Assembly (NCBI GenBank): GCA_009859145.1
Contig: VRVR01000004.1
Location: 186,001 to 250,000 of the forward strand
Length of the DNA: 64,000 bases
Direction of reading: 5' to 3'
DNA from: Andalucia godoyi
Taxonomy: Eukaryota; Discoba; Jakobea; Jakobida; Andaluciidae
Below the pieces are notes generated by a model. It searched no databases. It worked only from the letters and a program-made list of their open reading frames with translations, and was not told the DNA's origin. Each line of letters starts with the position of its first letter. The stretch's first letter is position 1. A program made the position numbers and the translations under genes. This document shows, piece by piece, positions 1 to 8,500 of this stretch.

Positions 1-1022
1 ACATACAAGAGCAGCAAGTTTCCAAATGTCTCGGGAGGAAACGGCGGGCTTTGGAGCAAGAAGTTGAGCTTTGCAAATCCACTTGTCGCGTCCTTGTCCA
101 TGTTCATGAGAGCTTGGTTGCACAGTGTAACTGCATCCAGTTCGCTTTCCTGTCTCGGAGGCATGTCGGCAAGTGCCTCCGCTGCATTTCCAGCATTCTT
201 GAGCATGTACTCGATCGCTGCCTTTAAATTGAACGCTTCAATCAGCGCTGTTTCTCTCAGCACGATCGAGTTTCCAACCGATCGAACGTCCACGCCCTCG
301 GAAGCCGCACCCACTGACAACTCCGGATGCTCATTGATTCCACGCTCGATGATCTCAGAAATATGTTTGAGTGCCGCACCATACTGCTTCTGCTTATAAT
401 GGCACACCGCGATCGCATAAAGCAGCTGCGCCGAGTATCCGACGACATTCAGTGCATCGTGGAACTTCCTGCGCGCCTCTTCATACTTCCCCTCCTTGTA
501 CAGCAAGCATCCATGCGCAACAATAGCATCTGGATCCGTATCCGGAACCACTTCGTCCACATGCGACCGCGCAGTTTGCAAGTCATCCATTTCATAATGA
601 ATCGCAGCCAACAGCTTCTGAACGCGTTGGTGCGTCTCAGGGGCATCGATCGACATTGCGATTTTCGCTGCATCCGTATACCGAGCAGCCTTGTAAAGTG
701 TTTGAGCATATGCAATTCGGTACTCGGTGACATTTGGATACAACCGAACAAGCTGTTCATACGAAAACGCAGCATCTTCATACGATTCTCTCATGTAATC
801 GCAGTAGGCAAGCAAGGAAAGCGCTGCTCTTGAACGCGGAAATTGTTGAAGAATCACTGAAAGAAGAGACGACGCCTCGGCATACGATCCCTTCTGAACC
901 AATGAATAAATAGTCGTCGTGTACTGGCCCTCTGGAAGAACTCCACCGCCATTTGCACCACCACCACCACCATTCATCATTCCAGTCGAGGGCGGGATTC
1001 CAGCCGCAGTCCGAGGAAACAT
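1..1022 (-). CDS. IFT70: IFT70 (TTC30/DYF-1), N-terminal part, cut by window edge
   Basis: The ATG is at 1022 and the reading frame stays open to base 1, giving about 340 residues; the rest lies outside the window. The protein opens with a Gly-rich stretch and then a chain of TPR-like helices. Legible signatures are QYTTTIYSLVQKGSYAEA near the start, YEQLVRLYPNV, and FLLQSPPFPPETFGNLLLLY at the window edge, which is a hallmark of IFT70. IFT70 is a TPR superhelix in the IFT-B core complex that wraps IFT52 and is needed to assemble cilia. Family members are about 650 residues, so roughly half is present. An AT-repeat lies about 57 bases upstream of the ATG. Family assignment is from recognised motifs. 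Confidence 0.88.
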   Translation of the reverse strand, partial: MFPRTAAGIPPSTGMMNGGGGGANGGGVLPEGQYTTTIYSLVQKGSYAEASSLLSVILQQFPRSRAALSLLAYCDYMRESYEDAAFSYEQLVRLYPNVTEYRIAYAQTLYKAARYTDAAKIAMSIDAPETHQRVQKLLAAIHYEMDDLQTARSHVDEVVPDTDPDAIVAHGCLLYKEGKYEEARRKFHDALNVVGYSAQLLYAIAVCHYKQKQYGAALKHISEIIERGINEHPELSVGAASEGVDVRSVGNSIVLRETALIEAFNLKAAIEYMLKNAGNAAEALADMPPRQESELDAVTLCNQALMNMDKDATSGFAKLNFLLQSPPFPPETFGNLLLLY

Positions 1023-1412
1023 CTTTTACTTATTGCGTTAAAGGCAATGTAAAATAATAATGATAAATGTTAATTTAAATATATATATATATATATAAGA
1101 AACGAAGGAAACGAAAAGAATGGGCAAAAGGAGAAAACAAACCCAAACGAGAATACATTAAGACGAAAAACTTAACAGTCTCGACTAGTCTCAATTGACG
1201 GAATAAAGCGCTGTGTTGTACTGTAGTGTGCTGTAGTCGGCAGTTGGAACCCAGCAGCAAGTTCACCATGCACAGGACATTATGGAGTTCGCTTTCTCGA
1301 CACGCTGCTTCTTCGAGGATCGTTTCCGATACTGCCAGGGCAAAGGGCAAAGGGCAAAGGGCAAAGGGCAAAGGGCAAAGGGCAAAGGGCAAATATAGCG
1401 AGTTGAGTGGAA
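1023..1412. other. Divergent spacer between IFT70 and aminotransferase
   Basis: This spacer holds an (AT)n run at 1079-1097, a perfect eight-copy GGGCAAA heptamer repeat at 1338-1393, and a short ATG-initiated frame from 1268 with a basic presequence-like start. I see no other gene in it. Confidence 0.6.
1338..1393 (+). repeat. (GGGCAAA)8 heptanucleotide repeat
   Basis: Eight perfect tandem copies of GGGCAAA (56 bases) end 19 bases before the aminotransferase ATG, so they probably lie in its 5' leader or core promoter. The unit length is not a multiple of three, so any change in copy number would shift a frame read through it. Confidence 0.95.
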
Positions 1413-2816
1413 ATGTCAAACAGAGCTGCGGCGCGGTTGCATGGATATCAAACGGCGATTTGGGGCGAGCTCACTGCAATGTCGAACCGACTTGGAGCAA
1501 CGAATCTTGGCCAGGGATTTCCTTCGTGGGATGCTGAACCGTTTCTTAAAGACGGTGCAATCAAGGCGATTGCAGGTCGTGACTACGCTTCGAGCATGGC
1601 TCTTCAAAGACCACTAGGCTCCACAAATAACCCAAATTCCGGAGTGCCTACGCAGTTTCCGGTGGTCCCGCTGAACCAATACACCCGCTCTGCGGGGCAT
1701 ATGCCACTTGTGAACCGGGTGGCAGACATGTACACTGAGATTCTTGGTTGCAAGATTGATCCAATGACCAATGTGCTTATTACAAATGGCGCTACGCAGG
1801 CAATCTTTAATGTTACGCAGGCGCTGCTGAACCCGGGAGACGAAGCGATTGTCATTGATCCCGCATATGATTCATATGCTCCGTGCATCGAGCTTGCTGG
1901 CGCGAAGCCTGTTCACGTTCCTCTTACACGAGTTGAACCGCATGGTCCAGACAAGAAGAATCCAGTGCTTGTCGATGCGCACTCGCCGATTGCGCAGTGT
2001 CCTACAAGTGCCGAGTTTGTGCTGGATGCCGAGGTCCTGGAAAGGAGTGTCACACCCGGCAAGACGAAGCTTATATTTGTGAATAACCCGCACAATCCGT
2101 CTGGAAAATTATTTTCACTTGCGGAGTTGACGCAGATCGCAAATATCGCAATCAAGCACGACTTGGTGGTCGTTTCTGACGAGGTATACGAGTTTATGAT
2201 CTATCCGCCGGTACAGAAACTCGCTCGCATGGCGTCGATTCCAGGCATGTTTGAACGGACGGTGACGTTTGGCTCTGCTGGGAAAACATTCTCGGTCACT
2301 GGGTGGAAGATTGGCTGGTGCGTTGGTCCTCCCTCCATTATCCATCCGATGTTCTTACACCACCAATACACTGTGTACTCGGTTGCAACCCCATTGCAAG
2401 ACGCAGTGTCGTCGGCGATCGCAAATGCTCCCGAACATGATTACTATGCAAGACTGATACGTACTCTGCGAGAGAAGAGAGACAAACTGTGCAACGTATT
2501 GCATGATGTTGGACTGACGCCATTCGTGCCGGAAGGGGCATACTTTGTTCTCGCCGATACTTCCCGGGTCAGGTTCCCCGAAGATGACGTAGTGAAACGA
2601 TACGAGGCAAAGGGGCAGAAGCTGAGCAGAGATTTCGCATTTGCTTATTGGCTAATGGAGGAGATTGGAGTTGCTGCGATTCCACCTTCGATCTTCTACT
2701 CCCCAGAAAATAAGCACCTGGCGTCGAACTTGGTCCGTTTCTGCTTTTGCAAGGATGACTCGATCCTGGATGCTGCGGCGACCAAGTTGCAAAAGCTGAG
2801 GCCATTCATTCTGTAA
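1413..2816 (+). CDS. Kynurenine/glutamine-type class I aminotransferase
   Basis: Fold-type I PLP aminotransferase of 467 residues, closest in motif to kynurenine aminotransferase / cysteine conjugate beta-lyase. Visible motifs are NLGQGFPSWD near the N-terminus, NPHNPSGK (substrate and cofactor site), SDEVYEFM, and SAGKTFSVTGWKIGW, whose first lysine should be the Schiff-base residue. The C-terminal domain carries PEGAYFVLAD and NLVRFCFCK. Such enzymes transaminate kynurenine, glutamine or aromatic amino acids with 2-oxoacids. The ATG at 1413 is chosen because an in-frame TGA lies at 1404-1406. A second ATG in frame (AMSNRLG) is possible. No transit peptide is in frame, although a presequence-like frame lies upstream (1268). 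Confidence 0.88.
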   Translation: MSNRAAARLHGYQTAIWGELTAMSNRLGATNLGQGFPSWDAEPFLKDGAIKAIAGRDYASSMALQRPLGSTNNPNSGVPTQFPVVPLNQYTRSAGHMPLVNRVADMYTEILGCKIDPMTNVLITNGATQAIFNVTQALLNPGDEAIVIDPAYDSYAPCIELAGAKPVHVPLTRVEPHGPDKKNPVLVDAHSPIAQCPTSAEFVLDAEVLERSVTPGKTKLIFVNNPHNPSGKLFSLAELTQIANIAIKHDLVVVSDEVYEFMIYPPVQKLARMASIPGMFERTVTFGSAGKTFSVTGWKIGWCVGPPSIIHPMFLHHQYTVYSVATPLQDAVSSAIANAPEHDYYARLIRTLREKRDKLCNVLHDVGLTPFVPEGAYFVLADTSRVRFPEDDVVKRYEAKGQKLSRDFAFAYWLMEEIGVAAIPPSIFYSPENKHLASNLVRFCFCKDDSILDAAATKLQKLRPFIL

Positions 2817-2975
2817 AGCGACGTGTATCTCTTTTTGTGCCAATAATCATAATCATAATCATAATCATAATCATAATCATCAATATGATTAAACCATCAT
2901 GTAGGAAGCACTGACAAAAGGAAAACCCCGAAAGAATAAAGGAAGCGCAGCCTTGACAAGACGAACATTCTCGTT
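2817..2975. repeat. (ATAATC)n repeat in convergent 3' spacer
   Basis: About six tandem copies of the hexamer ATAATC lie at 2843-2880, between the 3' ends of the aminotransferase and the first Stealth gene. Confidence 0.85.
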
Positions 2976-4763
2976 TCATTCTGCTTTCTCAAATGAAGAA
3001 GCCGTTCCGAAATGGTCGTTCAGAACGCGTGCAACTAGTTCGTAAGGATCCTTGCCAGTCACTCCAATGGGAAGGCCGCCTGTGCCGGTATCATCATTAA
3101 TGCAAACTGTATCCGGCACGACTTGTTTCCACAGCTCTTTCAAACGGAATGCGAATGACGGACTGTTGTCTGACGCAGACAAAAAGAAGTTCTCTTTCAC
3201 AATTTTGCTGTTGTGCCGATACGGATACCACGGGTCCCCGGGAGTAGCGTCCCGCGACTTATCGACAGCAGATGCCAAGAAATCGACTACGGAATCGCAC
3301 TGCAACAGTACGTCTCGGTAGGAGAGGCTCGCAGACGAATCGCGAAGCGCTTTTCTACAAGCACTATCAAGAGAAATAGCGAGCGCTCGAATCTCGTCGG
3401 CGGTGACAAGCGCGTCCGCATTTGAATCCAGTCTTGTGCGAACTCCTTCCAAAAACAGCTCCTCTTGGTACCGTTCCAGACGATAGTGGGTAAACAAGAA
3501 CTTCACATGAATATCCTTGAAACCTCGGAATTTCCTGCCAGATGCTTCATAAAATTCTCGATTAAATTCCGCGATGCATTCTCTTGCAACACTTGTCTCC
3601 ACTATAATGGGCATGTGCGACACATATCCACGCGATCGACGACCAAATCGCTTGTTGAGGAGCGCCGCGGAGTAGTCCAAGGCATCCCACTCCGAGATTT
3701 CTTTGCTTAACGGAAGGGGAGCCTCTGAATTGATGTATCGCACAGCATCCACCGAATTGGATGCCTCCGGAAAGACGGCATGACCACGAACTGAGTCTAT
3801 CCAAGATTGTTTTGTCTGTGGTTTCCCAAACATCATATCGTCGTTCATGATAAACACATATTGCGCAAGGTCCGGTATATTGAACAGTTGTGTTTCGATG
3901 GCAAAGCTGTTGAAAACGGGAAGTACATGTGGGTCAGTCCACAGTTCCGTGTGCGATGTCAGTCGGACCTTGGGATGGTCCACATCCAACCACGATGGAG
4001 TCTGGTCATCCGTCACAATATATATTCTACGAACCCATGGAGCATACAATTCAATGGACCGCAGTGCAAATTTTAGCTCGTCGTGGTTCTTGTACCGCTT
4101 CGAGCCCAGCGTATTGTCCTCATTCAACAACTTTTCACGAAACGAATTACCGCCTTTCGGGGCAGAATCAGCATGCAGGTTTCGCTTCTTCTGCCATGCA
4201 GGGTCATCGCCGTCGACCCAGGTGAAAATGACGTCCACTTCTTCGTCGCTTTCCTGGCGGTGGGCCAACAAGGAGGCAGCCTCGTTTTTGTGAACCGCAG
4301 TCGCTTCTGCTTCCGGCCGAGTAGATGAATGATCAGAATCGCCAGCGGAAGCGCTGCGCTTTCCACTATGGGTCCGGACTCCCTTCCTAGCGACTTTTTG
4401 CTGATCATTTGCATGCAACATCGCATTCTTCGTCGAATCCTCTTCTTCTGCAGAACCAGCTGGATACTTCTCCAGAATGGATTCGCTCGGACTCCCAGAT
4501 CCTTTCGCGGACTGGTCCAAACGCTTGGACAATTGATGTAACTGCGCATCCACATCGAGCGGACGCTGCCGAGAGGCGCAATTCGCATAACCAATCCGTA
4601 ATCCAAATACAAAAGCCAGTGTTAGAAGCAGAGGAGTCGCAAAAACCAGCACCGCCGTCTTTCGAAAGTTGTGTCCAGAAAAACTTCCAGCGTACATCGA
4701 CACGCCGCCGGCCGAAAACGGCGCATTCATTCGATTCAACATTCCGACACTTCCTATTTGCAT
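2976..4763 (-). CDS. Stealth-family phosphotransferase 1 (GNPTAB-like), type II membrane
   Basis: The protein has 595 residues. A short cytosolic tail is followed by one hydrophobic segment (about 36-56), a low-complexity stem, and the Stealth conserved regions: CR1 DVIFTWVDGDDPAW (about 177-190), CR2 with NHDELKFALRSIELYAPWVR, IYIVTDDQTPSWL and FIMNDDMMFG, CR3 with YVSHMPIIVET and FKDIHVKFLFTHYR, and CR4 with VCINDDTG near the C-terminus. A loop DSNADALVTADE between CR3 and CR4 looks like an EF-hand, as in GNPTAB. Family members transfer hexose-1-phosphate from UDP-sugar, either for lysosomal mannose-6-phosphate tagging or for capsule polymers. Topology suggests the Golgi lumen. The acceptor substrate cannot be read from sequence. 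It has a tandem paralogue directly upstream. Confidence 0.88.
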   Translation of the reverse strand: MQIGSVGMLNRMNAPFSAGGVSMYAGSFSGHNFRKTAVLVFATPLLLTLAFVFGLRIGYANCASRQRPLDVDAQLHQLSKRLDQSAKGSGSPSESILEKYPAGSAEEEDSTKNAMLHANDQQKVARKGVRTHSGKRSASAGDSDHSSTRPEAEATAVHKNEAASLLAHRQESDEEVDVIFTWVDGDDPAWQKKRNLHADSAPKGGNSFREKLLNEDNTLGSKRYKNHDELKFALRSIELYAPWVRRIYIVTDDQTPSWLDVDHPKVRLTSHTELWTDPHVLPVFNSFAIETQLFNIPDLAQYVFIMNDDMMFGKPQTKQSWIDSVRGHAVFPEASNSVDAVRYINSEAPLPLSKEISEWDALDYSAALLNKRFGRRSRGYVSHMPIIVETSVARECIAEFNREFYEASGRKFRGFKDIHVKFLFTHYRLERYQEELFLEGVRTRLDSNADALVTADEIRALAISLDSACRKALRDSSASLSYRDVLLQCDSVVDFLASAVDKSRDATPGDPWYPYRHNSKIVKENFFLSASDNSPSFAFRLKELWKQVVPDTVCINDDTGTGGLPIGVTGKDPYELVARVLNDHFGTASSFEKAE

Positions 4764-5211
4764 TGTTCAATGTCTCAGCATTGTCTCAAGACGTATTTCT
4801 TATTTAATATATATATAAACGAGGTCTTCAAAAGCGCCCAACAATCTCCGCATTCAGCAACACTCTCCTCCCGCCAAGAGGATCCACACTCCTTTTTTCC
4901 TTTTTTTTTTTTCGTTGTAATGCTCCCGACAAGCAGTCTGCGGCAAGCTTGTTCAGTGTTTCACCCACGAAACTTCGCTGCTGGACGTTTGCCGCCGCTC
5001 CGAGATAAATCAAGACAGATGAAGGCGTCTGCTATGACCGCAAACTGTCATGTGCTCATCTTCCGGATCTCCGGAGAAGTCCGTCTGCTGGTGCTGCAGA
5101 CGTCGAACTGGCGGACTCCCCAAATTCAGACGATGCTGTGCATTTTCAGCTCGTACAATCTTCCGGTAAAGTACCGCCAGTCGTCCTCCGTTCACGCAGC
5201 ACAGTCGTGCC
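4764..5211. other. Spacer between tandem Stealth genes
   Basis: This spacer has a TATATATA run at 4808-4817, about 45 bases upstream of the Stealth 1 ATG, and a poly-T tract near 4890-4911. Open frames across it lack family motifs, and I see no gene here. Confidence 0.5.
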
Positions 5212-7008
5212 TCAAACTTCATAAGATGAAGAGTCTCCGAGTTTTCGAGACAGTGCCGTCGTTACAACGTCATACGCAGCATTCGCATGCCTGGTCAACG
5301 CATCGACATTTCTGGAATTCAAAGAAACAGTCGTGTCGTCGTTGAAGCACATCGTATCTGGCTCAATGGTCGTCCACAATTTGTCCAGCAAAGCCGTCAA
5401 GGTCTTCAGTCCGAAGTTGACGGCAGTAAACAAGTTTCGCTTGCTTCTGGAAGGATCATACTGATACACATACCAAGGATCTCCCGCATGAATTCCACGC
5501 ATTTCGAGAGTCTTGTTTGCGACATACGATGCCATCTGGGGACAGTGGACAAGAACTTGTCGGAACTGCAGTCCACCAACGCTACCATCACGGCTCTGTT
5601 CCTCTTCGAAGCGGCGTCGGCAGCTTGGCTCTATAACGCTTTCATCTCCAAAATGGACGAGTTCCTGCAAAGAGGCAGCGCCATCGTGATTCTGATCCAC
5701 CCGCGAGGTCATTCCCTCCAAGAACAGCTCTTCGCGGAACCGCTCCATTCGAAAATGCGTAAACATGAATTTGATGTGGATGTCCTTGAGTCCACGGAAG
5801 CGGTTCCCAGAGGATTGAAGGAACTGCTGTTGGAATTCTCGAATGCATTCGCGGGCCAAGCTTGTTTCGACGACGACGGGCATATGGCTCACATACCCTC
5901 TTGGCCGTTTCCCGAAGCGCGCATTCAACAACGCGGTGGAGTAGTCCAGAGAGTCCCATTCCGAGACGGGCCCCGTAGGAGCTAATGGCACTTCGGGGTC
6001 CGTGTATCGCTCAGCATTGACCATGCGTTCTTCCACGAAGACCAGAGGACCGTTGGTCGGAGAAACCCACGAAAGTGGTTCCTGAGGCTTGCCAAACATC
6101 ATATCATCATTCATAATGAAAACGTATTCGGCAAGATCTGGTATGTTGAATATCTGTGACTCGATCGCAAAACTGTTGAACACAGGAAGTAGAGAAGCAT
6201 TCGTCCAGATCTCTGTGTGCGACTTGAGCTTGATTTGCGGATGATCAACGTTCAACCACGCTGGTTTCTGGTCATCTGTGACAATGTAAATGTTGCGAAT
6301 CCACGGAGTAAACTTCTCAATGGACCGCAGTGCAAACCTTATTTCATCGTGGTTCGTATATCTTTTCTTCTCGCAAACATCGAAGTTGCGGGCAATCGGA
6401 CTCCCGCGGCTCTTGTTGGCTGACAGAGAAGCTGACGCGGGAACGTATTTCATCCGCTTCGAAGCAAGAGGCGGATCGTTGCCGTCGACCCACGTAAACA
6501 CAGCATCAATCTGGAAACTCTGGCCATCGGGTGCATCATGTTGTTGTCTTTCTCGAACACGTTGAATGTCCAATGTGTACAAGTCGACATATGGAGTAGT
6601 GCAGTTTGACTTGACCGGATCATCAGCATTCTTCTTCTTCCCATGTGAGACGGGATTCAAGGACGATGCATCTCTCTGGTTGACAGGAAGAACTGGTTTT
6701 TTTGGAGTCTTCTTCGCGGGGCGCTTCTCCTTGAATTCGTCGGAGCCATTGGAATCCATGTCGTTCCTAGGCGTCGAAGAATCAAGTTTCAGTGCAAGTC
6801 GCTCCGCAGACTGCGACTGCGACTGCGAATGAAGGTCCGACTGACTCGATCCGGAATTAAGAAAATAACAAGCAAAAAACAGATGAAGAAGAAGAACCAG
6901 AAAAAACGCCGCAGCACCTTTCCTGTTGTGCAAATATGATGTCATGGAGTTTGACGCATAGAGAGTGCGGTGTGGCGGCCGAAATCTTGCAGACAGCCTG
7001 GAAAACAT
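5212..7008 (-). CDS. Stealth-family phosphotransferase 2 (tandem paralogue)
   Basis: The protein has 598 residues from the ATG at 7008; the open frame further upstream is a GAA repeat and has no ATG. A basic N-terminus precedes a hydrophobic segment (GAAAFFLVLLLHLFFACYFL, about 36-55), then a low-complexity stem and the Stealth regions: CR1 DAVFTWVDGNDPP, CR2 with NHDEIRFALRSIEKFTPWIR, IYIVTDDQKPAWL and FIMNDDMMFG, CR3 with YVSHMPVVVET and LKDIHIKFMFTHFR, and CR4 with MCFNDDTT. An EF-hand-like loop DQNHDGAASLQE is present. It is clearly a duplicate of the neighbouring gene, but stem and C-terminus have diverged, so the acceptor may differ. The family adds sugar-1-phosphate to glycans or polymers, probably in the Golgi lumen here. 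Confidence 0.88.
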   Translation of the reverse strand: MFSRLSARFRPPHRTLYASNSMTSYLHNRKGAAAFFLVLLLHLFFACYFLNSGSSQSDLHSQSQSQSAERLALKLDSSTPRNDMDSNGSDEFKEKRPAKKTPKKPVLPVNQRDASSLNPVSHGKKKNADDPVKSNCTTPYVDLYTLDIQRVRERQQHDAPDGQSFQIDAVFTWVDGNDPPLASKRMKYVPASASLSANKSRGSPIARNFDVCEKKRYTNHDEIRFALRSIEKFTPWIRNIYIVTDDQKPAWLNVDHPQIKLKSHTEIWTNASLLPVFNSFAIESQIFNIPDLAEYVFIMNDDMMFGKPQEPLSWVSPTNGPLVFVEERMVNAERYTDPEVPLAPTGPVSEWDSLDYSTALLNARFGKRPRGYVSHMPVVVETSLARECIREFQQQFLQSSGNRFRGLKDIHIKFMFTHFRMERFREELFLEGMTSRVDQNHDGAASLQELVHFGDESVIEPSCRRRFEEEQSRDGSVGGLQFRQVLVHCPQMASYVANKTLEMRGIHAGDPWYVYQYDPSRSKRNLFTAVNFGLKTLTALLDKLWTTIEPDTMCFNDDTTVSLNSRNVDALTRHANAAYDVVTTALSRKLGDSSSYEV

Positions 7009-7035
7009 GATACGCTCCTTTCGTCCCTTTCTGCT

Positions 7036-7124
7036 TGCTTCTTCTTCTTCTTCTTCTTCTTCTTTTTTTTTCTTCCTAGTGTTGCTATTCAACAACAATT
7101 ACAACACGCACACGCACACGCACA
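7036..7124. repeat. CTT and CA microsatellites upstream of Stealth 2
   Basis: A (CTT)n run lies at about 7038-7063, a poly-T tract follows, and a CA-rich run occupies about 7106-7124. They sit in the 5' leader or promoter of the minus-strand Stealth 2 gene. Confidence 0.85.
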
Positions 7125-7231
7125 CACTTAGCAACTCCGTCACACGATGCCCCGATTCGTTTCGCCTCATTTTGATCATGCAATCCCTATAAAATACGCC
7201 GCCGCGTTGCATTCTCGCACAGCGACGCTCA

Positions 7232-7264
7232 TTTCTTATTTTTATTTTTATTTTTATTTTTATT
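7232..7264. repeat. (TTTTTA)n repeat
   Basis: About five copies of a TTTTTA unit lie directly upstream of the Fanzor-derived sequence. It may mark the left side of the insertion, but no target duplication is evident. Confidence 0.8.
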
Positions 7265-7268
7265 GTCC

Positions 7269-8036
7269 ATGCAAGGCACCATGTCCGTCACGTCCGCAAC
7301 GCTGCGCAAGACCTGTGACATCTCCACCGCCGCCGGAACGATCCGTAGCATCCACGCCGGCTTCCATCGCATGCACTGCCTCGCAGACGTCGAACGCGCC
7401 ATCGCCACCTGCTTTGTTGCCCGCCACAGCGGACAGCGCAGCGCCGAAAACAGACGCAAAAGAGCCCGCGGCGAGAGCAGCGAAAGTGAAGATGTCCCCG
7501 TCGACGAGCCAAAGATCAGCTCTGCGAAGGTGGCTCGGCGCAGCGCGCTGGATCTACAACGCAGGCCGCTTGTCAAGCGCGACGAAAACCAAGTTCCGCG
7601 ACCCGTCAAGCGCGTGATTGCGCTGGATCCGGGCGTGCGCACGTTTGCAGCTGGATATGACCCTTCGGGCCGCATGATCGAGGTCGGCGCAAAGGATGCT
7701 TCGTGCATTTATCGGCTGTGTATGTCTGCCGACAAACTGTCGTCGAAGATCGCCGAGGCGACAACTGCGCGGCAGCGGCTGCTCTGCAAATCGCGCGAAT
7801 TCGCGTGGCGGCAGGTGTCGATTGTGACTTGTGACGGAGGAGTGCACGTTTAAAACATGCGGCCGTTGCGGGGGGAACTCCATCGCAGGTTGTGTGGAAA
7901 CAAGGTGCTTTGTTGCCAATCGTGTAAATGCACGCTCGACCGCGACTGGAACGGCGCGCGCAGCATCTACATCTATCTTAAGAACGTCTCTCATGCCGAG
8001 GGGCGTGTTGGGGCCTACCCCCTTCCCAATCAATGA
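7269..8036 (+). pseudogene. Degenerate Fanzor (eukaryotic TnpB-like) copy 1, internally deleted
   Basis: Three blocks of a Fanzor nuclease survive. The N-terminal block ALRRWLGAARWIYN is at about 7519-7560 in one frame. RuvC-I, with VIALDPGVRTFAAGYDPSG and Asp codon 7626-7628, is in another. The zinc-ribbon and RuvC-III part has TEECTFKTCGRCG at about 7834-7872, then CCQSCKC and DRDWNGARSIYIY, ending in RVGAYPLPNQ and a TGA at 8034-8036. Long segments are missing between the N-terminus and RuvC-I and between RuvC-I and the zinc ribbon, including the RuvC-II Glu region. Two further lesions flank an out-of-frame stretch: a repeat GTGACTTGTGAC at 7824-7835 and a shift in a G6 run at 7870-7875. 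A TAA lies at 7851-7853. Intact Fanzors are RNA-guided DNA endonucleases carried by transposons; this copy cannot be active. Confidence 0.85.
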
Positions 8037-8046
8037 TATGCATGTT
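8004..8046 (+). ncRNA. Candidate Fanzor guide-RNA / right-end region, copy 1
   Basis: A GC-rich hairpin GGGGCCTACCCC lies inside a 24-base block (8004-8027) that matches Fanzor copy 2 (58801-58824, opposite strand) at 22 of 24 positions. The block is followed by a stop codon and ATATGCATGTT (8036-8046), also shared. In TnpB and Fanzor systems the guide RNA overlaps the 3' coding end and the element end. Assigning an RNA here is inference. Confidence 0.4.
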
Positions 8047-8500
8047 GTTGGGTTGCAACATTGATTATGGGTGATCAGCGATGAGTATCCGTGGTGAGTG
8101 TACAATTCAGGCGGTGATGGCATCGAAATTGGCTCCACTCGTGGACTTCCATGGAAACGCCCAAGCGCGATCGGGCAACTGAACTCTGGAAACTCCCGCA
8201 CTCTGCATCCCAACAACAACCCATGGCAGCAACCACTGCCTTTTTTTCGATGACTGCCTGCCGTACAGATGCACGCCATCCGTTCCCATATTCCCAAGTG
8301 TACGAACTCGACCATGTTTTTCGATCGTTGATCTTTTCTGTCGCAGAAGTGTTCTCAATTGACGTCGTTGGGTTTTTTTTTTTCAATTTCACAATTATCA
8401 TTTTTTCCTCTTTATATATATATATATATATCACCTTCTCCCCCCCTCTTTCTTCTTTTTTTGTTTTGTTTTGGAATTGCTGTACCTTGTCCGAAAGACG
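8047..8500. other. Spacer upstream of FERM-LRR gene
   Basis: After the Fanzor remnant this spacer contains poly-T tracts and an (AT)n run at 8413-8432, about 69 bases before the ATG of the next gene. I see no gene in it. Confidence 0.5.

Noticed and set aside
7009-7098. Glu-rich extension of Stealth 2
   Set aside because: It derives from a CTT repeat and has no ATG; the ATG at 7008 fits the signal-anchor.
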